From an uncultured Rhizobiaceae group bacterium (GTDB lineage Bacteria; Pseudomonadota; Alphaproteobacteria; Rhizobiales; Rhizobiaceae): DNA of 31,782 nucleotides. Under the pieces are notes generated by a model, which searched no databases, was not told where the DNA came from, and saw only the letters and a program-made list of their open reading frames with translations. Positions 24,207 to 31,782 of this stretch are shown here, one piece after another (position 1 is the stretch's first letter; each line of letters starts with the position of its first letter). The stretch is taken from NCBI GenBank assembly GCA_938009335.1, contig CALLHT010000068.1, forward strand, positions 1 to 31,782, read 5' to 3'. Made by a program: the position numbers and the translations under genes.

Positions 24207-24316
24207 TTGAACCTCTTTTCACTTAGGAACAAGATTATAGGTTTCCAGGGTTTTTGGGCAAGATCGATTTTGGTGAACAATTGTTTTGCGCTGACGACGT
24301 TAAGTATTCACGATTT

Positions 24317-24365
24317 TGTGATCAGAATCTCTTTGTACTGAAAGGATTATTACAAATGTGATCAG
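24317..24365. promoter_or_regulatory. Two TGTGATCAG boxes 40 bp apart
   Basis: TGTGATCAG occurs at 24317-24325 and 24357-24365, exactly 40 bp apart (about four helical turns), in the divergent region between cysE and the TadG-like gene. Each contains the palindrome TGATCA and a TGTGA half-site like that of CRP. Further on, TAATAG/CTATTA (24390-24405) forms a short hairpin. Confidence 0.4.
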
Positions 24366-24447
24366 CCCCTATTTTTTTAAACGAACCATTAATAGAAAAC
24401 TATTATCATGATGACGAGAATACATATTTATTTGGCTGGGTAATAAT

Positions 24448-25713
24448 ATGAAATTATTCAAGAAAATTAGAGACTTTTGCCTTGAAGAAGATGGAAATGT
24501 TGCAGTAATCACAGCAATTCTTGCGATTCCACTTTTAATGGCAGCTGGTGTGGCGGTGGATTATTCTCGGCTCGCGAACGCACAGAAAAAAGCACAACAA
24601 GCTGCCGATGCCGCGGTACTGGCGGCATCAAGCGCAGATGATCTTACAGACGCGCAAGCAAATCAAGAGGCTAGACGATTCTTCCTTATAAACTATCCTG
24701 ACATTGATCAGTTACAATCTTACGATCTTTCCATTTCGACAGACGGTTCGGATGAGGTTGAAATACAATTCACGGGAACCCTTCCGCCTTCTCTCACATC
24801 AATCGGCAATCTTGGTAACATGCAGTTTAGCGTGAACGCAGAAGCTGTTGGCTCACAAGGTTACCTTGATGTCTATATGATGCTGGACCGCTCAGCTTCG
24901 ACACTTATTGCGGATACTCCGCAGGATGTTCAGAACTTACAAACCTACACACGATCGTTGATGCAAGCCGAATCGCCGGAACTTCTACCTGCGGAACCTG
25001 ATGGTTGTGCTTTTGCATGTCACGTCATTCCGGACGATAGCCATTTGCACAAATGGGCTCCAGATGACATGACACTTGTCGAATATGCCAAGCAAAACAA
25101 TATCGGGCTGCGCTCTACACGCATTATTAATTCAGCTGAGAATATGGCTTTGTCTCTTCTGGACGGAGCGCGCGGCAAGATACGTATTTCAATTCTTGAT
25201 TTTGCTGAAAATGCGATTCAAAACTTGGAACCTTCAAATGATAAAGCTCTGGTGAAAAGCAAAATATCAGAGAACGCACCGTTCATCTCAGAGAGTGAAA
25301 CAGACTACACTGAAGCATTTAACGCAATAGAGACCCTGGTTGGAACACAGGGTGACGGTACCCGCCGCAATCGGGCGAAAAAACTGATCGTACTTGTTAC
25401 GGACGGATACTGGACGCGCTTTAATGTCCCTGAGCATCTTTACTATCGTCCGTTCAGTTCTGATAGTTGTGATCAATTGAAGCAAAACGGATTCAATTTG
25501 GCGGTTGTGAATACGATCTATGACGAAATTCCGAATAGCATGACCTATGCCACAAATGCTTTGCCAAATCGAGACGCAGCCACACAGGCACTCAGAGACT
25601 GTGCAAGTTCAGAGGAACTCTATTTTGAAGCAAACTCTCCGGCTGAAATTACAACTGCTTTTGCGCAACTAACTACAACAATCAAAGACAGTGTTCCAAG
25701 ATTGTCGCGCTAA
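24448..25713 (+). CDS. TadE/TadG-like pilus-associated protein with vWA domain
   Basis: A 421-residue protein. The N-terminus has the TadE/G-like segment: polar EEDGNVAVIT followed by a membrane helix (about 18-37) and an Ala/Gln-rich helix (DYSRLANAQKKAQQAADAAVLAA). A von Willebrand A domain follows (about 138-415), with MIDAS residues Asp147, Ser149 and Ser151 (LDRSAS) and Asp319 (VTDGYW). Cys187 and Cys191 (CAFACH) form a characteristic pair. TadG-like proteins belong to Flp/Tad pilus systems or cell-surface complexes. No other tad genes are in the window, so it is an orphan. Upstream DNA is very AT-rich. Confidence 0.88.
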   Translation: MKLFKKIRDFCLEEDGNVAVITAILAIPLLMAAGVAVDYSRLANAQKKAQQAADAAVLAASSADDLTDAQANQEARRFFLINYPDIDQLQSYDLSISTDGSDEVEIQFTGTLPPSLTSIGNLGNMQFSVNAEAVGSQGYLDVYMMLDRSASTLIADTPQDVQNLQTYTRSLMQAESPELLPAEPDGCAFACHVIPDDSHLHKWAPDDMTLVEYAKQNNIGLRSTRIINSAENMALSLLDGARGKIRISILDFAENAIQNLEPSNDKALVKSKISENAPFISESETDYTEAFNAIETLVGTQGDGTRRNRAKKLIVLVTDGYWTRFNVPEHLYYRPFSSDSCDQLKQNGFNLAVVNTIYDEIPNSMTYATNALPNRDAATQALRDCASSEELYFEANSPAEITTAFAQLTTTIKDSVPRLSR

Positions 25714-25720
25714 CAAAACA

Positions 25721-26461
25721 TTACGCAGCAAGAAACTCGAGCACTTTCTGTTTGTAAACTTTATCCCCGACCGCATTCATGTGATTGCGGCCGGGGATGT
25801 TTTCAAATCTGCCATTGGGAATAAGACCCGCAAGCTTATCGCCATCGATGGCAATATCATCCTCATCACCCACAATGACCAAGGTTTCGTTTCTCAAACC
25901 TTCAAAGATGGATTGGGGAATAACCTGCCCGCGAATGCAGGCGGCTAAGGCTTTCAGATCGTTTCCGGTTTTCTCCGCGAAGACGCGGAAGTCCCTGCCT
26001 GTCCCAGGGGCCGCCTCCTCCAATGTATCTGCAAGCAATGCATCGCGAACAATATTGGTATCAAAGCCTCCCCTGATCATGTTTAGCCCGTTACCTGCAA
26101 GAACCAGTTTGCCAAGCGGAGCATCATACTCAGATGCGAGCGTTGTGGTTATCCGGCACCCCATGGAATAGCCCATGACATGAGGCGTGGTCAGCCCAAG
26201 TTCAGAGATCAAACCCGCAATATCACCGGCCATCTTAGTGAGAGTATAATCGCTCTCTTCATAGAATTTGGTGCTTTTGCCATGTCCGCGATTGTCCACC
26301 GCAATCACGCGATAACCTGCATCGGTAAGCGTCTTAATCCATCCGGTTCCAAGCCAATTCACTGAAGCGGTGGATGCAAATCCGTGAATAAGAACGATGG
26401 GCTGCCCCTCACCTTCATCAAAGTAGGCAATTTCCGTTCCGGATAAATTCACGAGTTTCAT
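25721..26461 (-). CDS. Alpha/beta-hydrolase
   Basis: A 246-residue cytoplasmic alpha/beta-fold hydrolase. Oxyanion HGFAST (His26-Gly27), DNRGHGKS, nucleophile Ser99 in GYSMG, acid in GDEDD (about 199-202) and His227 in GRNHMNAV. The reaction is unknown; esterase or C-C hydrolase activity is typical. Start at the ATG with GAGGAA upstream; a TTG three codons earlier is too close to that site. It is divergent from the zf-CHCC gene and ends 7 bp from the TadG-like stop. Confidence 0.9.
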   Translation of the reverse strand: MKLVNLSGTEIAYFDEGEGQPIVLIHGFASTASVNWLGTGWIKTLTDAGYRVIAVDNRGHGKSTKFYEESDYTLTKMAGDIAGLISELGLTTPHVMGYSMGCRITTTLASEYDAPLGKLVLAGNGLNMIRGGFDTNIVRDALLADTLEEAAPGTGRDFRVFAEKTGNDLKALAACIRGQVIPQSIFEGLRNETLVIVGDEDDIAIDGDKLAGLIPNGRFENIPGRNHMNAVGDKVYKQKVLEFLAA

Positions 26462-26559
26462 GGCGTTCAATTCCTCAAATCAGCATTTATGCTTGCAACA
26501 TGAGTGTGATCTTTTAGAAGGGTTTGCAAGAGAAAACAAAATCCGAAGGATACTTTGAT

Positions 26560-26805
26560 ATGGCCGCAACAGGTGTTCCCCATTTCCAGAATGATGCCGG
26601 GGTAAACTCTATTGAGATCGGGGTCAAAGAATTCATGTGCTGCGGCGCAAGTTCACCATATGATCATCCGCATGTTTTCCTGGATATGGGCAATGAAAAC
26701 GAAATCGTCTGCCCCTATTGTTCGACGGTTTACCGGTTTGATGCCAATTTAAAAGCCGGCGAAACCAACCCTTCTGGCTGTACGTTCGAAGACGACGCTG
26801 CTTAA
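26560..26805 (+). CDS. zf-CHCC zinc-finger protein (NDUFS6-like)
   Basis: An 81-residue protein with the zf-CHCC pattern: Cys28, His36 (DHP), Cys51 and Cys54 (CPYC). The same domain forms the NDUFS6 subunit of mitochondrial and alphaproteobacterial complex I, so a role in respiratory complex assembly is possible (family inference). The ATG at 26560 has AAGGA 10 nt upstream; an in-frame TTG at 26524 is less likely. The FAD monooxygenase gene starts 3 bp after its stop. Confidence 0.87.
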   Translation: MAATGVPHFQNDAGVNSIEIGVKEFMCCGASSPYDHPHVFLDMGNENEIVCPYCSTVYRFDANLKAGETNPSGCTFEDDAA

Positions 26806-26808
26806 GCC

Positions 26809-27987
26809 TTGATAAGGTCAGACACAAATTCTTTCATCATTAATGGCGCTGGTATCTCAGGCCTGACAACAGCACTTGCACTTGCTGCCAAAGAGTACAA
26901 AATCACCGTCTTTGAAAAAGCCGAGGGCTTTGAGATGCTCGGTGCGGGCCTGCAGCTTTCACCCAATGCGATGCATGTGTTGAACAGTTTGGGGCTTGGA
27001 CGTTGGATCACTGAAGCAGCCAGCACGCCTCAATCCATAGAGATCGCCAATGGCATCACAGGTAAAAAGCTGACTTCTCTTCCTCTTGGCGAACGCGTTA
27101 AAGCAACCTTTGGCGCACCCTATGCCGTAATCCATCGTGCTGACCTGCAGAACATCCTCTTCAATGCCTGCAAGAATGATCCAAACATTGAAATTCACTT
27201 TTCCAGTGAAGTTGTCGAAATGGCTCCGCATGCAAACGGCGTCACAACGATGATCCGCCAAGACCAAGATGTGAACGAACTGCAAGCGAAAGGCCTTATT
27301 GTTGCTGACGGTGTTTGGTCTAACTTGCGGACCGAAGTCATCGGCCTTGAGCCACCGGAATCTAGCGGAAAGATTGCATGGCGAGCGCTCATTCCGGTAC
27401 AAGACAAAGAACAAGAAAACACCACCTGCGTTTGGTTTGGTCCAAAATCTCACGTGGTCTCTTATCCGGTTCGCGGCGGTGAATACCAAAACTATGTCGT
27501 CATAACCGACGGGCCTAACGCAAGCAGCAATAAAACCATCACCATTGATGCCGAAGAGCTTAAGTCCCGGTTTGATGGATGGAATGGAGATTTTCTTTCA
27601 ATATTTGAAAAACAGGCGCGGTGGACCGGATGGCCCTTGTTCGAAACGCCAAAGGTCAAGCGCATGGCCTATGGCCCCGTCGCCATTATTGGTGACGCAG
27701 CCCACGCAATGCTCCCGTTTGCTGCGCAAGGAGCTGCCATGGCAATCGAAGATGCAGCTGTATTGGCGAAACAGATTGATATTCATGAAAATGCCCATGA
27801 TGCTTTTGCTGCCTTTGAAAAAGAGCGGATCCCTCGTGTCTCCAAGGTTCTAAAAACCGCGCGTGCCAACGGCAGGATTTATCATCTCTCCGGCATTCGA
27901 TCTGAATTCAGGGACTTGGGCATGTGGCTGACACCAGCCAGACTGTTGTCTGCCCGCCAAAACTGGATATATGGCTGGCGGCCATAA
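26809..27987 (+). CDS. FAD-dependent monooxygenase (salicylate hydroxylase-like)
   Basis: A 392-residue group A flavoprotein hydroxylase. FAD Rossmann motif GAGISG (13-18) with Glu36 for the ribose, DG motif (VADGVWS), and GD motif (GDAAHAMLPFAAQGAAMAIEDA, around residue 295). The family hydroxylates aromatic or quinone-precursor substrates with NAD(P)H and O2; substrate unknown. The only reasonable start is a TTG 3 bp after the zf-CHCC stop, without a clear ribosome site, so coupled translation is likely. It converges with the DUF2459 gene (18 bp). Confidence 0.9.
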   Translation: MIRSDTNSFIINGAGISGLTTALALAAKEYKITVFEKAEGFEMLGAGLQLSPNAMHVLNSLGLGRWITEAASTPQSIEIANGITGKKLTSLPLGERVKATFGAPYAVIHRADLQNILFNACKNDPNIEIHFSSEVVEMAPHANGVTTMIRQDQDVNELQAKGLIVADGVWSNLRTEVIGLEPPESSGKIAWRALIPVQDKEQENTTCVWFGPKSHVVSYPVRGGEYQNYVVITDGPNASSNKTITIDAEELKSRFDGWNGDFLSIFEKQARWTGWPLFETPKVKRMAYGPVAIIGDAAHAMLPFAAQGAAMAIEDAAVLAKQIDIHENAHDAFAAFEKERIPRVSKVLKTARANGRIYHLSGIRSEFRDLGMWLTPARLLSARQNWIYGWRP

Positions 27988-28005
27988 GGCATGTGTTTTC
28001 AAATC

Positions 28006-28692
28006 TCAGTTGTAGAGTTTTTGACTGATCAAAAGGCTATAGCTGGTTGGAGTCCATATACCACTATTAAGCCCCGCGGCCCTTAGAGCCGATGAAACCC
28101 AGACATTACACGGGTTCAGCAGGTTGAAGTTTCCTCTGGAGCGATAGAAAACGTCTCCGAACCCGAAACTTTCTCCCACCAATAGGTTTGGCATGCCCGA
28201 TGTTCGCTCGAAATAGCTATCCACAAAATCCAGCAATCTATCGAACTGGGCAGACGTAAGCGTGATTGCGTGAACATCCTCACTGGTCTCTAAGTTTCCC
28301 GCAGGGCCTATGTGCAATACGGCTTCATCGCCAGTCGCCGCTTTCCAAGCGGTTTGGAACTTGATGTCGGAATAATCTGCCGTTTCTGTGTAAAACGCTT
28401 TGGAACCCCAACCAAACACCAGATATTTCAATTCTGGATGATCCAGTGGAAACGCGGTTTCACCTAGAAAACTATATCGTTCACGCACATCCGCTGTTGC
28501 TGGAATTGCAATGTCTGTATGCAGCAAAGTTCCGGTTAGATAGATCGTAACAGGTTCTGCACCTTCATCAGCTTGAACCGTTGGCACACTTGCGGGAATT
28601 AGCCCACCGATCAGTGCTGCAAAAAGATAGGCGGCCACCGTCAAAACGGGGGCCGCTATAAGATAAATTAAATATCTCAAAAACTTAGACAT
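28006..28692 (-). CDS. DUF2459 / TIGR02117 family exported protein
   Basis: A 228-residue protein with an N-terminal membrane anchor (about 7-33). The rest has the DUF2459 landmarks: LLHTDIAIP, FGWGSKAFYT and a C-terminal YRSRGNFNLLNPCNVWVSSALR. The conserved His and Cys-Asn suggest a papain/NlpC-like hydrolase facing the periplasm (inference). The family was first noticed near urease genes but also stands alone. GGGAGGAA precedes the ATG. It follows the aapP stop region in the opposite direction of gene order, with 75 bp between. Confidence 0.85.
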   Translation of the reverse strand: MSKFLRYLIYLIAAPVLTVAAYLFAALIGGLIPASVPTVQADEGAEPVTIYLTGTLLHTDIAIPATADVRERYSFLGETAFPLDHPELKYLVFGWGSKAFYTETADYSDIKFQTAWKAATGDEAVLHIGPAGNLETSEDVHAITLTSAQFDRLLDFVDSYFERTSGMPNLLVGESFGFGDVFYRSRGNFNLLNPCNVWVSSALRAAGLNSGIWTPTSYSLLISQKLYN

Positions 28693-28767
28693 CAAGTTCC
28701 TCCCACCTCTAATGTTTTCCGACCTAAAGAAGGCGAAACTGCGGTAGGAGAAATTTAAGCCAATAGC

Positions 28768-29538
28768 TTAATGCAAGATCTGGCTCAGGAAGAGCTTTGT
28801 ACGCTCGTGCTGAGGATTGTCGAAGAACTGCTCTGGCTCGTTCTGTTCAACAATCTGGCCCTCATCCATGAAGATCACGCGGTTTGCAACCTGACGAGCA
28901 AACCCCATTTCGTGCGTCACGCAGATCATGGTCATACCGTCTTCAGCTAGGCTCACCATCGTTTCAAGCACTTCCTTGATCATCTCAGGGTCAAGCGCTG
29001 ACGTCGGCTCATCAAACAGCATGATGCGCGGGTTCATGCAAAGCGAACGCGCAATCGCCACACGCTGCTGCTGACCACCTGAAAGCTGCCCCGGATATTT
29101 CAATGCCTGCTCAGGAATTTTCACTTTCTCAAGGAAATGCATCGCGATTTCTTCGGCCTCTTTCTTAGGCGTTTTGCGAACCCAGATTGGAGCCAACGTG
29201 CAGTTCTCAAGGATCGTGAGATGCGGAAAGAGGTTAAAGTGCTGGAACACCATGCCCACTTCGCGGCGAACTTCGTCAATCTTTTTTAGATCGTTTGTAA
29301 GTTCGATTCCATCGACAACAATCTGACCCTTCTGGTGTTCTTCCAGACGGTTGATACAGCGGATCATTGTTGATTTACCTGAACCAGACGGCCCGGCAAC
29401 CACGATGCGTTCACCACGCATCACTTTCAGATTGATATCTTTCAGCACATGGAAATCACCATACCATTTGTGCATATCGGTGATTTCGATTGCGACATCG
29501 GTCTCGGAGACCGTCATTTTTTTAGCAGCTTCAGCCAT
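28768..29538 (-). CDS. aapP: General L-amino-acid ABC transporter ATPase
   Basis: The 256-residue ATPase of a polar amino-acid uptake ABC transporter, AapP/BztD type. Walker A GPSGSGKS (49-56), Q-loop MVFQHFNLF, signature LSGGQ (152-156), Walker B IMLFDE (172-177) and H-loop His209. It is last in the aapQMP order, 5 bp after aapM. A TTAAGC/GCTTAA hairpin overlaps the stop codon (28755-28771) and might be a weak terminator, but it has no long T tract. Confidence 0.94.
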   Translation of the reverse strand: MAEAAKKMTVSETDVAIEITDMHKWYGDFHVLKDINLKVMRGERIVVAGPSGSGKSTMIRCINRLEEHQKGQIVVDGIELTNDLKKIDEVRREVGMVFQHFNLFPHLTILENCTLAPIWVRKTPKKEAEEIAMHFLEKVKIPEQALKYPGQLSGGQQQRVAIARSLCMNPRIMLFDEPTSALDPEMIKEVLETMVSLAEDGMTMICVTHEMGFARQVANRVIFMDEGQIVEQNEPEQFFDNPQHERTKLFLSQILH

Positions 29539-29543
29539 GATGA

Positions 29544-30914
29544 TTACCTATGTGATGTATTAAGTCTGTCTTCCATGAAGATCGAATATCTCGACATTCC
29601 GAAGCAGAAGAGGAAAAAGATGAACGCGCAGAAGACATAACTTGTCATCGCCTGCACAGGCGTTGCCCAGTTCGAATCTGAGTGTGAAAGGTTGATCATG
29701 CCAAGGAAGTCCAACAGGCCGATGATCGACACCAGTGTTGTATCCTTGAACAGGCCAATGAACGTGTTCACGATGCCCGGGATCACGATCTTTAGGGCTT
29801 GCGGCAGGATGATCATACGCATCGATTGCCAGTAGTTAAGACCTACCGCCATCGCGCCTTCGTACTGCCCTTTAGGGATCGCCTGCATGCCGCCGCGCAC
29901 CACCTCCGCCATATAGGCAGACGAGAAGAGTGCCACACCAATCAGCGCACGCAGCAGTTTGTCGAAAGTGACGCCATCCGGCAGGAAGAGCGGCAACATA
30001 ACCGAAGACATGAACAGAACTGTGATGAGCGGAACACCGCGCCAGAACTCGATGAAGATCACCGAGAAAAGGCTCACCGCCGGCATGTCCGAACGGCGAC
30101 CAAGGGCGAGCAAAATGCCCAGTGGAAGCGCTGCAACAATACCGGTCACCGCAATGACCAGCGTCATGACGAACCCACCCCATAGCGAGGTTTCGACGGG
30201 TGCCAGACCAAAGTCGACAGACATGACGAAGAGGATGAGGCCCAGAACTGCCATAGCAATGACTGTAAGCAGTGCTGGTTTTGTCGGCTCGCTGTCTGTT
30301 GCCCGCATATAGGCAAAAACCAGTCCTGCGATGATTGCCGTCAGGATTATGTAATCCACCCAAAACTTAAACCCGGACGGTGACATGATCGCTTCAGGAA
30401 GCAGGAACCCGTTATAGTCAAGGTTGCCGCCAGAAAGCAAAACGAATGATGCCACCGGAAACACGCCCAGCATGAAGATCAGGTTTTCGCGTTTAAACGG
30501 AAGTGATGGCATGGCAAGCGGAATAAGCCCTGCAAAGAACATGAACAGGACGACATTTACACGCCAGAGTTCAGCATCGGGATATCGACCGTAAATGAAG
30601 AGCTTGAAATATGCTCCAACATAAGGCCAGCAGGCTGCTTTCCACTTTTCAGGAAGCTCGCCACCTTGTGCAGTCGTTGCGCAAGCAAGGCGATCCTGCC
30701 CGCTCCAGACAGCGTCAAAGAATACCCATTTCAACGTGCCCGGCACGATCAAATACAGAATGTAGACACCGATAAGGGTCAGAATGGTATTGCTGACACT
30801 GGAGAACAGGTTCCTGCGCATCCAACCCACTACACCGGAATCATTAACCGGCGGCGGCATGGCCGAAACCATTTCAGAGCGAACAAAGCTAAGATCGGTT
30901 TTTGAATTACTCAT
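29544..30914 (-). CDS. aapM: General L-amino-acid ABC transporter permease
   Basis: A 456-residue inner-membrane permease of the His/Glu/Gln/Arg/opine family. The C-terminal half carries the EAA loop EVVRGGMQAIPKGQYEGAMAVGL that docks on the ATPase. The N-terminal half has extra helices and a Cys-containing periplasmic loop (RLACATT, KAACWPYV), typical of AapM/BztC. It is longer than the ~384 residues I recall for rhizobial AapM, mainly in the middle hydrophobic part. AGGAG precedes the ATG and overlaps the end of aapQ (10-bp gap). With AapQ it forms the membrane channel. Confidence 0.93.
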   Translation of the reverse strand: MSNSKTDLSFVRSEMVSAMPPPVNDSGVVGWMRRNLFSSVSNTILTLIGVYILYLIVPGTLKWVFFDAVWSGQDRLACATTAQGGELPEKWKAACWPYVGAYFKLFIYGRYPDAELWRVNVVLFMFFAGLIPLAMPSLPFKRENLIFMLGVFPVASFVLLSGGNLDYNGFLLPEAIMSPSGFKFWVDYIILTAIIAGLVFAYMRATDSEPTKPALLTVIAMAVLGLILFVMSVDFGLAPVETSLWGGFVMTLVIAVTGIVAALPLGILLALGRRSDMPAVSLFSVIFIEFWRGVPLITVLFMSSVMLPLFLPDGVTFDKLLRALIGVALFSSAYMAEVVRGGMQAIPKGQYEGAMAVGLNYWQSMRMIILPQALKIVIPGIVNTFIGLFKDTTLVSIIGLLDFLGMINLSHSDSNWATPVQAMTSYVFCAFIFFLFCFGMSRYSIFMEDRLNTSHR

Positions 30915-30924
30915 GATCTCTCTC

Positions 30925-31782
30925 CTATCGCTCGACCAGTGACATTTTGGCGTTGTACCAATTCATGAACATCGAGGTCAGAAGCGATATCGCCAGATAG
31001 GTCAACATCGTCATGCCCAGAATTTCCACTGCTTGTCCGGTCTGGTTCAATGCAGTACCTGCAAAGATCGCAGTTAGATCAGGATACGCAATCGCAACCG
31101 CCAGAGACGAATTCTTCGTTAGGTTCAGATACTGACTGGTTAGCGGCGGAATGATCACACGCAGAGCCTGAGGAATGATGTTCAGGCGTAGTGTTTGACC
31201 CGGGCGCAACCCAAGGGCGTAGGACGCTTCCGTTTGCCCACGGTTCACCGCCAGAATACCCGCACGAACAATCTCAGCAATAAACGCTGCAGTGTACGTC
31301 ACGAGCGCGATTAGCAAGGCGATGAACTCCGGAATGATCTGCATTCCGCCACGTGGTCCGAAATTACCTGTTGTCGGATATTCAGCGGAAATTGGTTGCC
31401 CCATGATGAAATACATTATGAGAGGTAAACCGATGATGAGTCCCAAGCCAGTCCAAAACACCGGGAAGCGTTCTCCCGTCATCATCTGGCGTTTCTTCGC
31501 CCATCGATTGACAAAAAAGGTAATCACAACAGCAGCCAACAATGCCCAACCAACCATGCCAGCACCGTCGGCAAAAATCGGCTTCGGCGCATAAAGGCCA
31601 GCCGCATTCAATTGACCGAGAAAGCCAAGATCAGCCGGTGTACGTTTTGACGGTAGGAAAGCGCCTACACCTTTGTACCAGATGAAAATCTGCAGCAGCA
31701 GCGGAATGTTCCGCATAATTTCCACATACCAATAGGCCATCTGACCGATGACCCAGTTGTTGGAAAGCCGCGCAACACCCAT
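30925..31782 (-). CDS. aapQ: General L-amino-acid ABC transporter permease, 5' part outside window
   Basis: The last 285 codons of the AapQ/BztB permease; the frame is open to the right edge and the Met there is internal (GVARLSNNW follows, as inside the family). Seen: VEIMRNIPLLLQIFIWY and the EAA loop EIVRAGILAVNRGQTEASYALGL. The N-terminal ~110 residues and the expected binding-protein gene aapJ would lie beyond the edge. The transporter imports a broad range of L-amino acids in rhizobia. Confidence 0.92.
   Translation of the reverse strand: MGVARLSNNWVIGQMAYWYVEIMRNIPLLLQIFIWYKGVGAFLPSKRTPADLGFLGQLNAAGLYAPKPIFADGAGMVGWALLAAVVITFFVNRWAKKRQMMTGERFPVFWTGLGLIIGLPLIMYFIMGQPISAEYPTTGNFGPRGGMQIIPEFIALLIALVTYTAAFIAEIVRAGILAVNRGQTEASYALGLRPGQTLRLNIIPQALRVIIPPLTSQYLNLTKNSSLAVAIAYPDLTAIFAGTALNQTGQAVEILGMTMLTYLAISLLTSMFMNWYNAKMSLVER

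Noticed and set aside
28755..28771. TTAAGC/GCTTAA hairpin at the aapP stop as terminator
   Set aside because: AT-rich 6-bp stem with only a short T run; too weak to list as a terminator.
29959..30312. Long plus-strand ORF of 117 codons inside aapM
   Set aside because: Antisense shadow of a firmly assigned permease gene.

Overview
The window reads as a chromosomal segment of an alphaproteobacterium, most likely a member of the Hyphomicrobiales (Rhizobiales). Evidence: a BztBCD/AapQMP-type amino-acid ABC transporter, a CyaC-type diheme adenylate cyclase, an asparaginase of the Rhizobium etli type II family, the folE-hisI pair, and several small families (DUF2336, DUF3126, PAS_5, BTLCP peptidase) typical of that order. 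Base composition is moderate, with AT-rich intergenic stretches; a marine low-GC member of the order is a guess only. There are no rRNA or tRNA genes, CRISPR arrays, transposases or phage genes. Most of the window is ordinary housekeeping DNA.

Layout. 1-4123: 3' end of a gamma-glutamyltransferase gene, two small unknown genes, NAD kinase, a DUF2336 protein and a flavin-reductase-like protein. 4250-6865 (+): a probable three-gene operon of an exported triple-repeat protein, a malyl-CoA lyase of Mcl1 type and dimethylargininase. 6881-14362 (-): quinone-sensing adenylate cyclase CyaC, a small thrS-linked gene, thrS, a GRDP-like membrane protein, and a tightly overlapping chain (NifU-like scaffold, yidD, asparaginase, ferric-reductase-like membrane protein). 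14676-17541 (+): folE, hisI, a LysE-family exporter and a patatin-like lipase. 17561-21000: rhomboid protease, a long non-coding region with a candidate leader/small RNA, then PAS_5, double-PilZ and BTLCP peptidase genes. 21174-24206: gamma-carbonic anhydrase, small membrane and unknown genes, DUF3126 and cysE. 24448-27987: a TadG-like vWA protein, an alpha/beta hydrolase, a zf-CHCC protein and an FAD monooxygenase. 28006-31782 (-): a DUF2459 protein and the aapQMP operon, cut by the right edge.

Functional links. Nitrogen and amino-acid handling recurs (aapQMP uptake, LysE export, asparaginase, dimethylargininase, cysE, ggt). Signalling genes include a redox-responsive cyclase, a two-domain PilZ protein next to a LapG-family peptidase, and a surface/pilus-type vWA protein, which fits a surface-attachment programme but does not prove one.

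The most unusual signals are non-coding. (1) A candidate small RNA at about 21090-21175 has a stem closing a 27-nt loop in which 17 bases are C, followed by a near-ideal terminator. (2) A candidate minus-strand leader or small RNA at 18308-18430 has its own promoter-like elements, alternative pairings and a UUCG terminator just upstream of the rhomboid gene. (3) A 20-bp direct repeat flanks a one-gene 452-bp unit at the end of thrS; the distal copy preserves a readable remnant of the ThrS C-terminus. (4) A hairpin covers the hisI ribosome-binding site.
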